Assembly: GCF_039405155.1 (NCBI RefSeq)
Contig: NZ_CP135049.1
Coordinates: forward strand, 372,001-436,000
DNA: 64,000 nucleotides
Reading direction: 5' to 3'
Origin: Buchnera aphidicola (Taiwanaphis decaspermi)
Lineage (GTDB): Bacteria; Pseudomonadota; Gammaproteobacteria; Enterobacterales; Enterobacteriaceae
Part shown: positions 48,306-59,548 of the stretch, piece after piece
Layout: every line of letters begins with the position of its first letter
Position numbering within the stretch: the stretch's first letter is position 1
Translations under genes and position numbers: made by a program
The notes under the pieces: generated by a model
Told to the model about the DNA's origin: nothing
What the model saw: the letters and a program-made list of their open reading frames with translations, nothing else
Database searches by the model: none

Positions 48306-50255
48306 TCACTTGATAAGTAAATCTATATTATTATTATCTATGTTTACTTTTGAAATTTTTACTTTAACTTTATCACCTATACTATATTTTTTTTTTAAAA
48401 TTTTTCCTATTAACTGTAATTTTATTTCATCAAAATAATAATAATCTTTTTTTAAATTTTTAATATGTACCAAACCATCAATAAAAAATTTTTCTATTTG
48501 CACAAAAAAACCAAAAGAAGTTACATTAGAAATGTATCCATAAATTTGTTTACCTATATATTTTTTTAATAATGTGCATTTTAAAAAGTCTTCTATATAC
48601 CTGGTAATTTTATCTGCTCTTTTTTCAGTCATAGAACAATGATTAGCTAATAAATCAATTTTAAAAGATGAATAATTTATCTTATTATGTTTATTTTTGT
48701 ATATTATGTTTTTTATAACTCTATGTACTAATATATCAGTATAACGTCTAATAGGTGAGGTAAAATGTGTATAAGATGGTAATGATAAACCAAAATGTTT
48801 TGTATTTTTTCTAGAATATTTTGCTTGTTTCATAGACCTTAAAATAACGTTTTGTATAATATTTTTATCAGGTCTATAAAATATTATTTTTAATAATTTT
48901 GCATAATGTTTGGGTTTAGGTTGTATACCTCCTGTTAATTGCAACCCCCATTTTTTTAATATTTTTTTTAAAAGATAAGTTTTTTTTTGACTAGGATATT
49001 CATGATGTCTAAATAATGTTTTTTTTTTATTTTTTAATATGAAAGAAGCTGTTAGTGAATTTGCTAAAACCATAATTACTTCAATTAATTTATGTGCTTC
49101 ATTTCTTTCAAACAATTTAATATTTTTTACGTTACATTTAGATTTGAAAATAAAATCAGATTCCATAGTTTCAAAAGGAATATAACCTCTATTTTTTTGA
49201 CATTTGTTCAAAACTTTATAAATATTAAATAATTCATCAATATCATTCGCTATTTTTTTGTATTTGTTACGATATTTAAAATTGCCATCCCATATTTTTA
49301 TTATTTCATTATATTTTAATCGAAATCTAGATTTTATAATAGCTTCATAATATTTATATTTAATTACTTCTCCTGTATTTGATATTTTAATTTTACATAC
49401 AAGACACAAACGATCTACATTAGGAATCAAAGAACATATGTTATTAGATAATTTTTTTGGTAACATGGGTATAACTTTGTTTGGAAAATATATAGAGTTT
49501 CCTCTTTTTTTAGCTTCTATATCTAAAGGTGTGTTAGGTTTTATGTAATAACTAACATCTGCTATAGCAACATATAAATTCCATCCAATGTTACTTATTT
49601 TTTTACAATATATAGCATCATCAAAATCTTTAGCGTTTTCTTCGTCTATTGTAATTAAAGGTAATTTTCTTAGATCTTTTCTATAATTTGTTGTTTTTTT
49701 TAATATTTTTGTTTTTATTTTTTTAAGTTGTTTTTTTATATTTTTTGACCATATGTGCGGTATATTATTATCATTTACTAAAATTTTTATCGCTAACATC
49801 ATGTTCATTTTTTTAGATAAAAATTTAACAATAATACCTTCTGCTTTTTTTTTATAAGATGGTCTTTTAGTTATTTTAACACTTACAAAATTATTATTTT
49901 TAATATTTAAATCATTATTTTTAATAAAAATAAAAAAATCAAATTTTTTATTATGAGGTATAACATAATATTTTTTTTTTTTTAAAAAAAATTTTCCTAT
50001 TATTAATTTATTAAACTTTTTAATAATTTTTATTATTTTAACATCACAATTCCCGTTTTTATATTTTTTAACTATTTTGCATAGTACTTTATCACCATGT
50101 ATAAAATTATTTATTTTATTACATGATATAATAAATTTTATTTTATTATTTTTGTTTTTTAAAGCTATATAACCTTTTTTATTTACTGATATATAACCTG
50201 TAATAAAACCTATTTTTTTTTTTGATAGTTTATTTATTTTTATTTTTTGTTTCAT
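48306..50255 (-). CDS. rnr: Ribonuclease R, shortened form
   Basis: Processive 3'-5' exoribonuclease able to degrade structured RNA. The 649 residues (E. coli 813) keep two cold-shock-like regions, the RNB catalytic domain with ITIDEENAKDFDDAIY (Asp204, Asp210, Asp212, Asp213) and SYTHFTSPIRRY, and a C-terminal S1 domain (YGYISNVTSFGFFVQ). The N-terminal helix-turn-helix (about 68 residues) and the Lys-rich C-terminal tail of E. coli RNase R are absent. No upstream in-frame start restores them. It lies between purA and rpsF. Confidence 0.94.
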   Translation of the reverse strand: MKQKIKINKLSKKKIGFITGYISVNKKGYIALKNKNNKIKFIISCNKINNFIHGDKVLCKIVKKYKNGNCDVKIIKIIKKFNKLIIGKFFLKKKKYYVIPHNKKFDFFIFIKNNDLNIKNNNFVSVKITKRPSYKKKAEGIIVKFLSKKMNMMLAIKILVNDNNIPHIWSKNIKKQLKKIKTKILKKTTNYRKDLRKLPLITIDEENAKDFDDAIYCKKISNIGWNLYVAIADVSYYIKPNTPLDIEAKKRGNSIYFPNKVIPMLPKKLSNNICSLIPNVDRLCLVCKIKISNTGEVIKYKYYEAIIKSRFRLKYNEIIKIWDGNFKYRNKYKKIANDIDELFNIYKVLNKCQKNRGYIPFETMESDFIFKSKCNVKNIKLFERNEAHKLIEVIMVLANSLTASFILKNKKKTLFRHHEYPSQKKTYLLKKILKKWGLQLTGGIQPKPKHYAKLLKIIFYRPDKNIIQNVILRSMKQAKYSRKNTKHFGLSLPSYTHFTSPIRRYTDILVHRVIKNIIYKNKHNKINYSSFKIDLLANHCSMTEKRADKITRYIEDFLKCTLLKKYIGKQIYGYISNVTSFGFFVQIEKFFIDGLVHIKNLKKDYYYFDEIKLQLIGKILKKKYSIGDKVKVKISKVNIDNNNIDLLIK

Positions 50256-50348
50256 AATATTATAATTATATAAATTTTATTAATTTTTATAAATTAAATA
50301 CATATTTAATAAAATTAATTGAGTTTTTTTTATAAAAATTACTATATT

Positions 50349-51659
<1,311 letters not shown>

Positions 51660-51848
51660 TCATATTAAAACTTAATTAAATTATATCACGTAAAAAAATT
51701 AAAAATTAAGAATGATTTATTTTTATTTTTTTTATTAATTTTATTAATTTCATATAAAATTAACTTAAATAAATAATTTTATATCTATTGTTTTTTATTT
51801 TTTAATTTAAAAAGATATGTTTATTTTTTTATTATTTAATAATTTATA

Positions 51849-52802
51849 TTAAATGTAAATATTTTTATATATATTTACACAATTTAATAATAATTCAATA
51901 TTTTTAATAATACTTTCTTTTTTCAAATAATAAATGTTTTTCCATTTTTTTAACCATGTAAGTTGTTTTTTAGCTAAATTTTTTGTTAAATTAACAGATT
52001 TTTCTATCATAGTATTATATGATATTTTACCATCTATATATTGCCACATTTGACGGTATCCAATGCAATTCATAGATTGCATATTATATTTTACATTATT
52101 ACAATTAATAATCTTTTCTACTTCTTCTTGAAATCCCATAGATAACATTTTTTTAAATCTTTTCTCTATATTTCTATGTAACAAAAATTTACTATTAGGT
52201 ACGATAGCAAATTTTAGGAAATTATAAGGTATTTTTTTAATTTTATTTTTTTTTTTAAATATCTCACTCATTTTTTTTTTAGTTATATAAAATACTTCTA
52301 AAGATCTTATAATTCTAAAAATATCATTTTTATTTATTCTTTTTGCAGATATAGGATCAATTATTTTTAAATGATTATGTAGGTTCTTAAAACCTAATTT
52401 TTTACTATATGAATGAATATTTTTTCGAAAAATGATATTTTTTTTTGGTAATATATTTGATATACCTTCCATTAAAACTTTGTAATATAACATTGAACCA
52501 CCGACTAATAGTGGTATTCTATTATTATTTATAGATAAATTAATTTCTTCTAATGCATCATGAAAAAAGTTAATTACTGAATAGCTTTCATAAGGTTCTT
52601 TTATATTTATTAATTTATGAGGTATTTCAGATAATTCTTTATATGAAGGTTTGTCTGTACCTATATTTAAATATTTATAAATAGATGCTGAATCAACACT
52701 AATTATATCTACAGGTAAATAATTAGTTAATTTAATAGCCAACTTAGTTTTTTTAGAAGCTGTAGTTCCCATTAAACATATAACAAAAGGTTTTTTGTTC
52801 AT
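51849..52802 (-). CDS. miaA: tRNA dimethylallyltransferase, altered P-loop
   Basis: Adds the dimethylallyl group to A37 of tRNAs reading UNN codons. The 317 residues (E. coli 316) keep the substrate-binding ISVDSASIYKYLNIGT, LLVGGSMLYYK, the RIIRSLEV helix and CIGYRQMWQY. The ATP P-loop, normally GPTASGKT, reads GTTASKKT at 12-19: the glycine before the catalytic lysine is Lys17. All other motifs are intact and there is no frameshift, so it is probably functional but should be checked. It follows mutL by 9 bases, as in E. coli. Confidence 0.92.
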   Translation of the reverse strand: MNKKPFVICLMGTTASKKTKLAIKLTNYLPVDIISVDSASIYKYLNIGTDKPSYKELSEIPHKLINIKEPYESYSVINFFHDALEEINLSINNNRIPLLVGGSMLYYKVLMEGISNILPKKNIIFRKNIHSYSKKLGFKNLHNHLKIIDPISAKRINKNDIFRIIRSLEVFYITKKKMSEIFKKKNKIKKIPYNFLKFAIVPNSKFLLHRNIEKRFKKMLSMGFQEEVEKIINCNNVKYNMQSMNCIGYRQMWQYIDGKISYNTMIEKSVNLTKNLAKKQLTWLKKWKNIYYLKKESIIKNIELLLNCVNIYKNIYI

Positions 52803-52811
52803 ATAAGTTAC

Positions 52812-54536
52812 TCATGTTTTTAACATATCAATAAGATTTTTCATATTTATATATCTAAAAAAATATTTAGGCGGAAATTTCAACAAAAAAGGAAATTTTT
52901 TTTCTAATACAATTAATGTTTCTAATGCATGTAAGTTATACCATTTGTTAATGTTCAATTTTGTAATTTTTGATAATTCATATAATGTTTCTTTAAAATT
53001 TTTATTATTTTTTTTAAGATAAATTAAAATTTCTTTTATTACGTATTCTATGTTTTTTGTTTTCAAAAGAAAGGGTAATGTTTTTATTAATAATATTTTT
53101 TTTTTAATAAAAAAAGTAATTCCTAATCTAAATAATAAAATAATATTATTTTTCAATGTTTTTTTTTCTAAATCATTTATTTTTATTTTATAAGGTAATA
53201 TTAGTAAAACTTTATGAAAAAATTTTTTTTTAGGAAAATCAAACATAACTTGACGTAAGAAGTATTTTGCAATTTTAATAGATATTATTGCTAATTTTCC
53301 ATATTTTTGAACAATAACATAATTAAAACAATTGCTATACAATATTTTACCATAATAATTTTTCTTACAAGAATATTTTTTTTTTTTTATAAAATTAATG
53401 TTAAATATTTCTTTATTTATATTTATAAAATATGAATAATTTTCACTTTTTAATTTTAATTTTTTATTATGTTTTTTTTTACATAGGTGTTTATTTTCTA
53501 AAATTATGTTTGTTTTGTAAAAAATATTTTTTTTTAAAAGTTTGGTTAATTTATTTTTTAATGTTTTATATATGAAATTATATACAATGTTTTCAAATAA
53601 AAAATTAATTTTAGATTTGTCAGGATGTATATTAATACAAATGTCCTCATATGGTACATTTAAATATAATATATAATTTAATTTATAATTATTTTTAATT
53701 TTTTTTTGTAAATTAGTATTAATAATTTTTTTTATAAAACTAGAATTAACAAATCTATTGTTAACATAAAAATATTTTATATTTTTTACATATTTTTTTT
53801 TATTCTTAAATAAAACTATCCAACCTTGTAAACTAATGTTTTTTATACAATTAAATATTTTAATAAAAAAATTGTCTCTTTTATATTTTAATATTTTTTT
53901 AATATATTTATCAGTTTTTATATAATTATTAAAGAAAAAATATTTTTTTAAATTTTCATTATTATAATTTATAAAAAATTTAACATTTAAACATGATAAT
54001 GATAAACGACGTATTGTTTCTTGTATATCTTTAAGTTCTATGTAATAATTTTTTATAAAATTTCTTTTTATAGGTATATTATGAAATAAATTATTAACAT
54101 AAACAGTAGTTCCTTTAGGATGTGGGCAAGGTTCTATTTTTAAAACGTTATTTTCAGTAAAAAATATTTTATATCCTTTGTTGTTGTTTTTCGTACAAGA
54201 TACAATAGATAAATTAGAAACAGATTTAATACTTGATAAAGCTTCTCCTCTAAAACCAAAAGTTTTAATAGACAACAAATCTTTTAAACAAAATATTTTA
54301 TTTGTGGCATGACTTGTCGCTATTATTTGTAAATTTTTATAATTTATACCTTCTCCATTATCATTCACAATTATTGATTCTAAACCACCGTATGATAAAA
54401 ATATGGATATTTTAGTAGATTTTGCATCCAAACTGTTTTCTATCAATTCTTTTACTACAGATGAAGGTCTATGGATAACTTCTCCTGCTGCAATTTGTTT
54501 AATAATTATTTCTGGAAGAATTTTTATATTATTCAT
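52812..54536 (-). CDS. mutL: DNA mismatch repair protein MutL
   Basis: ATPase that couples MutS recognition to strand incision. The 574 residues (E. coli 615) show the GHKL sites: QIAAGEVIHRPSSVVKELIENSLDA with Glu30 and Asn34, VNDNGEGI with Asp59, SHATNKI and FGFRGEALSS. The linker and C-terminal dimerisation region are Lys/Asn-rich and shorter but extend to the end. There is no endonuclease motif, as in Dam-dependent systems. dam is absent from its usual place between aroB and rpe. Confidence 0.95.
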   Translation of the reverse strand: MNNIKILPEIIIKQIAAGEVIHRPSSVVKELIENSLDAKSTKISIFLSYGGLESIIVNDNGEGINYKNLQIIATSHATNKIFCLKDLLSIKTFGFRGEALSSIKSVSNLSIVSCTKNNNKGYKIFFTENNVLKIEPCPHPKGTTVYVNNLFHNIPIKRNFIKNYYIELKDIQETIRRLSLSCLNVKFFINYNNENLKKYFFFNNYIKTDKYIKKILKYKRDNFFIKIFNCIKNISLQGWIVLFKNKKKYVKNIKYFYVNNRFVNSSFIKKIINTNLQKKIKNNYKLNYILYLNVPYEDICINIHPDKSKINFLFENIVYNFIYKTLKNKLTKLLKKNIFYKTNIILENKHLCKKKHNKKLKLKSENYSYFININKEIFNINFIKKKKYSCKKNYYGKILYSNCFNYVIVQKYGKLAIISIKIAKYFLRQVMFDFPKKKFFHKVLLILPYKIKINDLEKKTLKNNIILLFRLGITFFIKKKILLIKTLPFLLKTKNIEYVIKEILIYLKKNNKNFKETLYELSKITKLNINKWYNLHALETLIVLEKKFPFLLKFPPKYFFRYINMKNLIDMLKT

Positions 54537-54593
54537 ACATGATTAATTAAATATTAGTATATATTTCAAATAGTTATTAATAAATATATAAAT

Positions 54594-56216
54594 TTAATTA
54601 TTTTTTAATTTTTTTTTTGTTATTAATTTAAATAATCCTAAAGTAGAACTATCATGTTTATTATTAATTTTTCTTTTTTTTATTTCTGAAAAAATAGATT
54701 CAGCTATATTTTTTCCTAATTCCACTCCCCATTGATCAAAACTACATATATTCCAAATAACACCTTGAGTAAATATTTTATGTTCATACATTGACAATAA
54801 AATTCCTAAATTATAAGGATTTAAATGATCTATGAGTATAGAATTGCTAGGTTTATTTCCTTCAAAAGTTGCAAATTTTTTCTTTTTTATTTTGTTTTTG
54901 ATTTCAAAAACATGATTATCCCCAAAAGCTAATGCTTTTGTTTGAGATAAAAAATTAGATAATAATTTTAAATGATGCATATTAAACTTATGTTTTTCAT
55001 TTATACAAATTATAAAATCACATGGAATCAATTTTGTACCTTGATGTAACAATTGAAAAAATGCATGTTGTGCATTAGTACCAATACCGCCCCATATAAT
55101 TTGCCCAGTTTGCCATTTTGTTTTTTTTAAGTTTCTAGTATAATTTTTTCCATTAGATTCCATATAAGCTTGTTGTAAATAACTTATTATATGATATAAA
55201 GATCCTTCATAAGATAATATTGCTTCTGTTTCACAATTGAAAAAATTATTATACCATATACTAATAAGTGCAAGAATAACCGGTATATTTTTTTTTAAAG
55301 GAGTATTTTTAAAATGCATATCCATGGCATGAGCTCCACGTAATAGATTTTCAAAGTTTTTGAAACCAATTGACAAACTTATAGATAATCCTACAGCAGA
55401 CCACAGCGAATATCTACCACCAACTTCCTTTGGAATTTCAAATATATTTTTTTTTAAGATACCAAAATTTTTAGCTTTTTTAATATTAGATGTTATAGCT
55501 ATAAAATGTTCATATATATATTTTTCTTTGATTTTTTCTTTTAAAAAATGTTTAATAAAAGTATTAGAATTATATATTGTTTCATCAGTGGAGAAAGTTT
55601 TTGAAGAAATTAAAAATATAGTTTTTTCAAAATTAATTTTTTTAAGTATTTTTGAAATTTTATTTCCATCAACATTAGATATATAATGAATTTTTAAATG
55701 ATTTTTATAAGTATGTAATGCTTTTGTTACCATTAAAGGTCCTAAGTTTGAACCTCCTATACCAATATTAACTATATCTGTAATTTTTTTATTAGAAAAA
55801 CCTTTTTTTTTACCATTTATTATTTTATCAGAAAAACTTTTAATTTTAATTAATGTTTTGTTTATCGTTGAGTTAACATTTTTTTTATTTAAAAACATGT
55901 TTTTTTTATTTCTTAATTCTGTATGTAAAACAGATTTATTTTCTGTTATGTTTATTTTTTTACCACAAAACATTTCTTTTATAGATTTTTTTAATGAAAA
56001 TTCATTTGCCAATTTTAATAATAATTTTATTGTCTTTTTATTAATACGGTTTTTAGAAAAATCTACAAAAAATTTATTATCAAAATTTAAAGAGAAATTT
56101 GAAAATCTATCTTTATCTTTACAAAACAAATTATATATGTTTTCGCATTTTATTTTTTTAAAATGTTTTTCTAGTTTTTTCCATGTTTTGGTTTTTGTAG
56201 GGTTAATATTTTTCAT
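54594..56216 (-). CDS. pgi: Glucose-6-phosphate isomerase
   Basis: Interconverts glucose 6-phosphate and fructose 6-phosphate. The 540 residues (E. coli 549) carry GIGGSNLGPLMV, the family signature GGRYSLWSAVGLS, and FDQWGVELGK near the C-terminus. The N-terminal 100 residues are strongly Lys/Asn-biased. It stands alone between mutL and the divergent orn. A 400-base plus-strand open frame inside it is an antisense shadow. Confidence 0.97.
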   Translation of the reverse strand: MKNINPTKTKTWKKLEKHFKKIKCENIYNLFCKDKDRFSNFSLNFDNKFFVDFSKNRINKKTIKLLLKLANEFSLKKSIKEMFCGKKINITENKSVLHTELRNKKNMFLNKKNVNSTINKTLIKIKSFSDKIINGKKKGFSNKKITDIVNIGIGGSNLGPLMVTKALHTYKNHLKIHYISNVDGNKISKILKKINFEKTIFLISSKTFSTDETIYNSNTFIKHFLKEKIKEKYIYEHFIAITSNIKKAKNFGILKKNIFEIPKEVGGRYSLWSAVGLSISLSIGFKNFENLLRGAHAMDMHFKNTPLKKNIPVILALISIWYNNFFNCETEAILSYEGSLYHIISYLQQAYMESNGKNYTRNLKKTKWQTGQIIWGGIGTNAQHAFFQLLHQGTKLIPCDFIICINEKHKFNMHHLKLLSNFLSQTKALAFGDNHVFEIKNKIKKKKFATFEGNKPSNSILIDHLNPYNLGILLSMYEHKIFTQGVIWNICSFDQWGVELGKNIAESIFSEIKKRKINNKHDSSTLGLFKLITKKKLKNN

Positions 56217-56385
56217 TTATATTTTAAAGTTATTTTTTTTTATTTTAACATATTTTTTTATTTAAAAAATATTTGTATTAATTTTTTTATTAATAATATA
56301 TATAAATTATATAATAAATGTTATTCAAAACAAAATAACATCAAAATGTTAAACATATTTTTTTTTCAAAAAATATAGGAATACA

Positions 56386-56925
56386 ATGAATAAAAAAAAC
56401 TTAATATGGATTGATTTGGAAATGACAGGTATTAATTTTAATATAGACAAAATTATTGAAATAGCTACTGTGATTACGGATAAAAACCTAAATATTTTAT
56501 CTAAAGGTCCAAATTTAGTTATTCACCAAAGTTATGAAACATTAAAACTTATGAACAAATGGAATCAAAAAATTCATTCTTCAACTGGTTTGATTGAAAA
56601 AATCAAGAAAAGTAAAAATAATGAAAAAATAGCTGAAATAAAAACTATAAATTTTTTGAAAAAATGGGTTCCATATAATTCATCACCTATGTGTGGTAAT
56701 ACTGTAAGTCAAGATAGATTTTTTTTAACAAAAAATATGCCTAATTTAGAAAAATATTTTCATTACAGATCTATTGATGTAAGTTCTTTAAAGGAATTAG
56801 CAGTTCGTTGGAAACCTGATATATTTAAAAAATTTTTTAAAAAATATAAACATTCGGCTATGGAAGATATAATGGAATCTATATATGAATTAAAATTTTA
56901 TAGGAAACATTTTATTAAAATATAA
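56386..56925 (+). CDS. orn: Oligoribonuclease
   Basis: Degrades di- and oligoribonucleotides left by other RNases; essential in E. coli. The 179 residues (E. coli 181) contain the DEDDh sites Asp10 and Glu12 (WIDLEMTG), the GNTVSQDRFFL aspartate, and HSAMEDIMES. GGAA lies about 5 bases upstream of the ATG. A tRNA-Gly gene follows, as in the E. coli orn-glyVXY locus. Confidence 0.97.
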   Translation: MNKKNLIWIDLEMTGINFNIDKIIEIATVITDKNLNILSKGPNLVIHQSYETLKLMNKWNQKIHSSTGLIEKIKKSKNNEKIAEIKTINFLKKWVPYNSSPMCGNTVSQDRFFLTKNMPNLEKYFHYRSIDVSSLKELAVRWKPDIFKKFFKKYKHSAMEDIMESIYELKFYRKHFIKI

Positions 56926-56935
56926 TTGTCAATAC

Positions 56936-56963
56936 TTGCATATTTATTAAATATTTGTATAAT
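56936..56963 (+). promoter_or_regulatory. Promoter of tRNA-Gly
   Basis: TTGCAT (56936-56941) and a perfect TATAAT (56958-56963), preceded by TG, are 16 bases apart. The -10 ends 10 bases before the tRNA and the element begins 10 bases after the orn stop. Position and match support it as the tRNA-Gly promoter. Confidence 0.65.
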
Positions 56964-56973
56964 GTTTATTTAC

Positions 56974-57046
56974 GCGGGAATAGCTCAGCAGGTAGAGTAC
57001 AACCTTGCCAAGGTTGGGGTCGCGAGTTCGAATCTCGTTTCCCGCT
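56974..57046 (+). tRNA. tRNA-Gly (anticodon GCC)
   Basis: The cloverleaf has acceptor GCGGGAA/TTCCCGC, anticodon GCC in TTGCCAA, and T-arm CGAG/CTCG with loop TTCGAAT. It is close to E. coli glyV, with the glycine-type discriminator T and no encoded CCA. E. coli has three tandem copies here; only one remains. It converges on rpmE with 8 bases between. Confidence 0.97.
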
Positions 57047-57054
57047 TTTTATTT

Positions 57055-57270
57055 TTAAATTTTCAAATTTTCAAATTTTTTGTTAAATTTTTCAACTCTC
57101 CCACCTGTGTCCATTATACGTTGATTACCAGTATAAAAAGGATGACATTTAGAACAAACATCAAGAGATATATTGTTAGTGTTAGATATAGTAGAAAATA
57201 TCTGTATAATATTGCCACATGAACAATGTGCTTTTATTTTTTTGTAATTTGGATGTATATTTTTTTTCAT
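57055..57270 (-). CDS. rpmE: 50S ribosomal protein L31 (zinc form)
   Basis: Bridges the subunits at the central protuberance. The 71 residues (E. coli 70) include the zinc cysteines Cys16 and Cys18 (HCSCGN) and the [10 protein letters not shown] pair, so it is the zinc-containing RpmE rather than the YkgM type. The [11 protein letters not shown] block is typical. It is divergent from hslV across a 235-base A/T-rich spacer in which I recognise no heat-shock promoter. Confidence 0.96.
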   Translation of the reverse strand: MKKNIHPNYKKIKAHCSCGNIIQIFSTISNTNNISLDVCSKCHPFYTGNQRIMDTGGRVEKFNKKFENLKI

Positions 57271-57505
57271 TTTATTTTCTCTTAGTAAAAATCTTGATAT
57301 TTTTTTATAATTCGTTTATAACTTATTATAGTTATTTAAAAAAATAAAAATTTTTTCTAATGTTAATTAAAAAAACACTACTCTATATAATATATAATAA
57401 AATAATGAATTATATTATTCAATAATTATTTTTAATAAATTAAAAATGATATATAATTTTTTTTAATAAAAATTTAAATGTTAAAATAAAATAAGGTTTT
57501 TTTAA

Positions 57506-58036
57506 GTGACTACAATATTAAATGTACGTAGAAACAAAAAAGTAGTTATTGGTGGTGATGGACAAGCTACTTTAGGTCATACAGTTATGAAAAGTAATGT
57601 TAAAAAAGTTAGATATCTTTATAAAAAACAAATAATAGCTGGTTTCGCTGGAAGTACTGCAGATTCTTTTACTTTATTTGGTTTGTTTGAACAAAAGTTA
57701 GAAATGTATCAAGGTCAACTAAAAAGATCTGCAATAGAATTAGCTAAAGATTGGAGAACAGATAAAATTTTAAGAAAATTAGAATCTATATTAGCTGTAT
57801 CTGATAAAAATAATTCACTTATAATTACTGGAAACGGGGATGTTATTAAACCTGAACAAGATCTAATAGCTATAGGATCAGGTGGGTCTTACGCTCAAGC
57901 ATCTGCAAGATCTTTATTGGAAAATACCAAACTTAGTGCATTAGAAATTGTAAGAAAATCATTAAGTATTGCAGCAGATATTTGCATATATACAAATCAC
58001 ACTTTCACAATTAAAGAATTAGATTCAGAAAAGTAA
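57506..58036 (+). CDS. hslV: ATP-dependent protease subunit HslV
   Basis: Threonine peptidase of the HslUV proteasome-like complex. The 176 residues equal E. coli HslV. It starts with GTG at 57506, giving fMet followed by Thr2, the catalytic nucleophile after Met removal (TTILNVRRN); AAGG lies 9 bases upstream. [13 protein letters not shown] and [14 protein letters not shown] are conserved. hslU follows after 17 bases. Confidence 0.97.
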   Translation: MTTILNVRRNKKVVIGGDGQATLGHTVMKSNVKKVRYLYKKQIIAGFAGSTADSFTLFGLFEQKLEMYQGQLKRSAIELAKDWRTDKILRKLESILAVSDKNNSLIITGNGDVIKPEQDLIAIGSGGSYAQASARSLLENTKLSALEIVRKSLSIAADICIYTNHTFTIKELDSEK

Positions 58037-58053
58037 AAAAAAGGATTATTAAA

Positions 58054-59388
58054 ATGTCTTCAATGACTCCTATAGAGATTGTCAAAGAACTTGATAGATT
58101 CATAATAGGTCAAAAAAATGCCAAAAAAGCAGTTGCAATTGCATTAAGAAATAGATGGCGTAGAATGCAATTAAATGACGAACTTAAATATGAAATCACA
58201 CCTAAAAATATATTAATGATAGGACCAACAGGAGTAGGTAAAACTGAAATATCTAAAAGATTAGCAAAACTAGCAAATGCTCCTTTTATAAAAGTTGAGG
58301 CAACTAAATTTACTGAAGTTGGTTATGTTGGTAAAGAAGTAGATTCTATAATTAGAGAACTTACTGATTTATCTATAAAAATGGTAAAAACACAAACAAT
58401 TAAAAAAAATAAAAAAAAAGTAATACAAATGGCTGAAGAAAGAATTTTAGATGTTTTGTTACCTTCAATAGATAATTCTTCTAATTCTAAAAAAAATAAA
58501 CATGATAATTCTACTGTTAATATTTTTAGAAAAAAATTAAGAAAAGGTGAACTTGATGACAAGGAAATAGAAATACGTGTATCAAACGTTCCTATGGGGA
58601 TAGAAATTATGGCTCCACCTGGAATGGAAGAAATGACTAGTCAATTACAATCATTATTTCAAAATCTTGGAGGGAATAAACAAAAGACAAAAAAATTAAA
58701 AATAAAAGATGCAATGAAATTAATAACTGAAGAAGAAGCGTCAAAAATAGTTAATCCAGAAAAATTAAAACAAAAAGCTATAAACATGGTAGAACAACAA
58801 GGAATAGTTTTTATAGATGAAATAGATAAAATATGTAGAAGAAGTAATAATAGTTCTTTTGGTAGTGATATTTCTCGTGAAGGTGTACAACGAGACCTAT
58901 TACCATTAGTAGAAGGTTGTACAGTTTCAACTAAACATGGTATGGTTAAAACAGATCATATATTGTTTATTGCTTCAGGAGCTTTTCAAACATCATCTCC
59001 AGCAGATTTGATACCGGAATTACAAGGAAGATTACCTATAAGAGTAGAACTTAAGGCATTAACTGTTAGTGATTTTGAAAGAATTTTAACTGAACCTAAT
59101 GCTTCTGTTACTATGCAATATAAAGAACTAATAGCTACAGAAGGTGTGACTATTAAATTTACAAAAGATGGAATTAGACGTATTGCTGAATCAGCTTGGC
59201 AAGTTAATGAATCTATGGAAAATATAGGAGCACGAAGATTACATACAGTATTAGAAAAATTAATGGAGAAAATATCTTTTAATGCTCATAATCTTAAAGG
59301 TCAAAAAATATATATAAATAATGAATATGTTTGTAATCATTTAGATCCTTTAGTATCTAATGAAGATGTAAGTAAATTTATTTTATAA
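58054..59388 (+). CDS. hslU: ATP-dependent protease ATPase subunit HslU
   Basis: AAA+ unfoldase that feeds substrates to HslV. The 444 residues (E. coli 443) hold Walker [10 protein letters not shown] (about 55-63), the pore motif [11 protein letters not shown], an intermediate domain that is Lys/Asn-rich, Walker [11 protein letters not shown] and sensor regions ending in DVSKFIL, the C-terminal tail that docks into HslV. AAAGGATT precedes the ATG. Both subunits are intact. Confidence 0.98.
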   Translation: MSSMTPIEIVKELDRFIIGQKNAKKAVAIALRNRWRRMQLNDELKYEITPKNILMIGPTGVGKTEISKRLAKLANAPFIKVEATKFTEVGYVGKEVDSIIRELTDLSIKMVKTQTIKKNKKKVIQMAEERILDVLLPSIDNSSNSKKNKHDNSTVNIFRKKLRKGELDDKEIEIRVSNVPMGIEIMAPPGMEEMTSQLQSLFQNLGGNKQKTKKLKIKDAMKLITEEEASKIVNPEKLKQKAINMVEQQGIVFIDEIDKICRRSNNSSFGSDISREGVQRDLLPLVEGCTVSTKHGMVKTDHILFIASGAFQTSSPADLIPELQGRLPIRVELKALTVSDFERILTEPNASVTMQYKELIATEGVTIKFTKDGIRRIAESAWQVNESMENIGARRLHTVLEKLMEKISFNAHNLKGQKIYINNEYVCNHLDPLVSNEDVSKFIL

Positions 59389-59410
59389 AAATGTATTTTT
59401 AATATTTTTG

Positions 59411-59438
59411 TTCCTGTGAATTAAAAATATCGCAGGAA
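59411..59438 (+). terminator. Hairpin terminator of hslVU
   Basis: A 9-bp stem with one G-T pair (TTCCTGTGA/TCGCAGGAA) lies 23 bases after the hslU stop. The downstream sequence (TGATTTAAAC) is only weakly T-rich. The location at the operon end supports it. The remaining 110 bases to fpr show nothing clear. Confidence 0.6.
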
Positions 59439-59548
59439 TGATTTAAACAACATTAATTTTAGAAATTATAAATTTAAAATATTTAATAAATTTTTTTAAT
59501 TATAATTTTTATGTTATCAATTAAAAAAAATTATGTGGAATTTTTAAT

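Noticed and set aside
55858..56265. 135-codon plus-strand open frame with a membrane-like composition
   Set aside because: It is antisense to pgi and Phe/Leu-rich because the sense strand is Lys/Asn-rich; no start signal or family match.
57057..57080. Three near-perfect copies of AAATTTTC in tandem
   Set aside because: They form the 3' coding end of rpmE (KKFENLKI) and are too short and A/T-simple to count as a functional repeat or CRISPR-like element.
56926..57222. 98-codon plus-strand open frame
   Set aside because: It runs through the tRNA-Gly gene and antisense through rpmE; it is not a protein gene.
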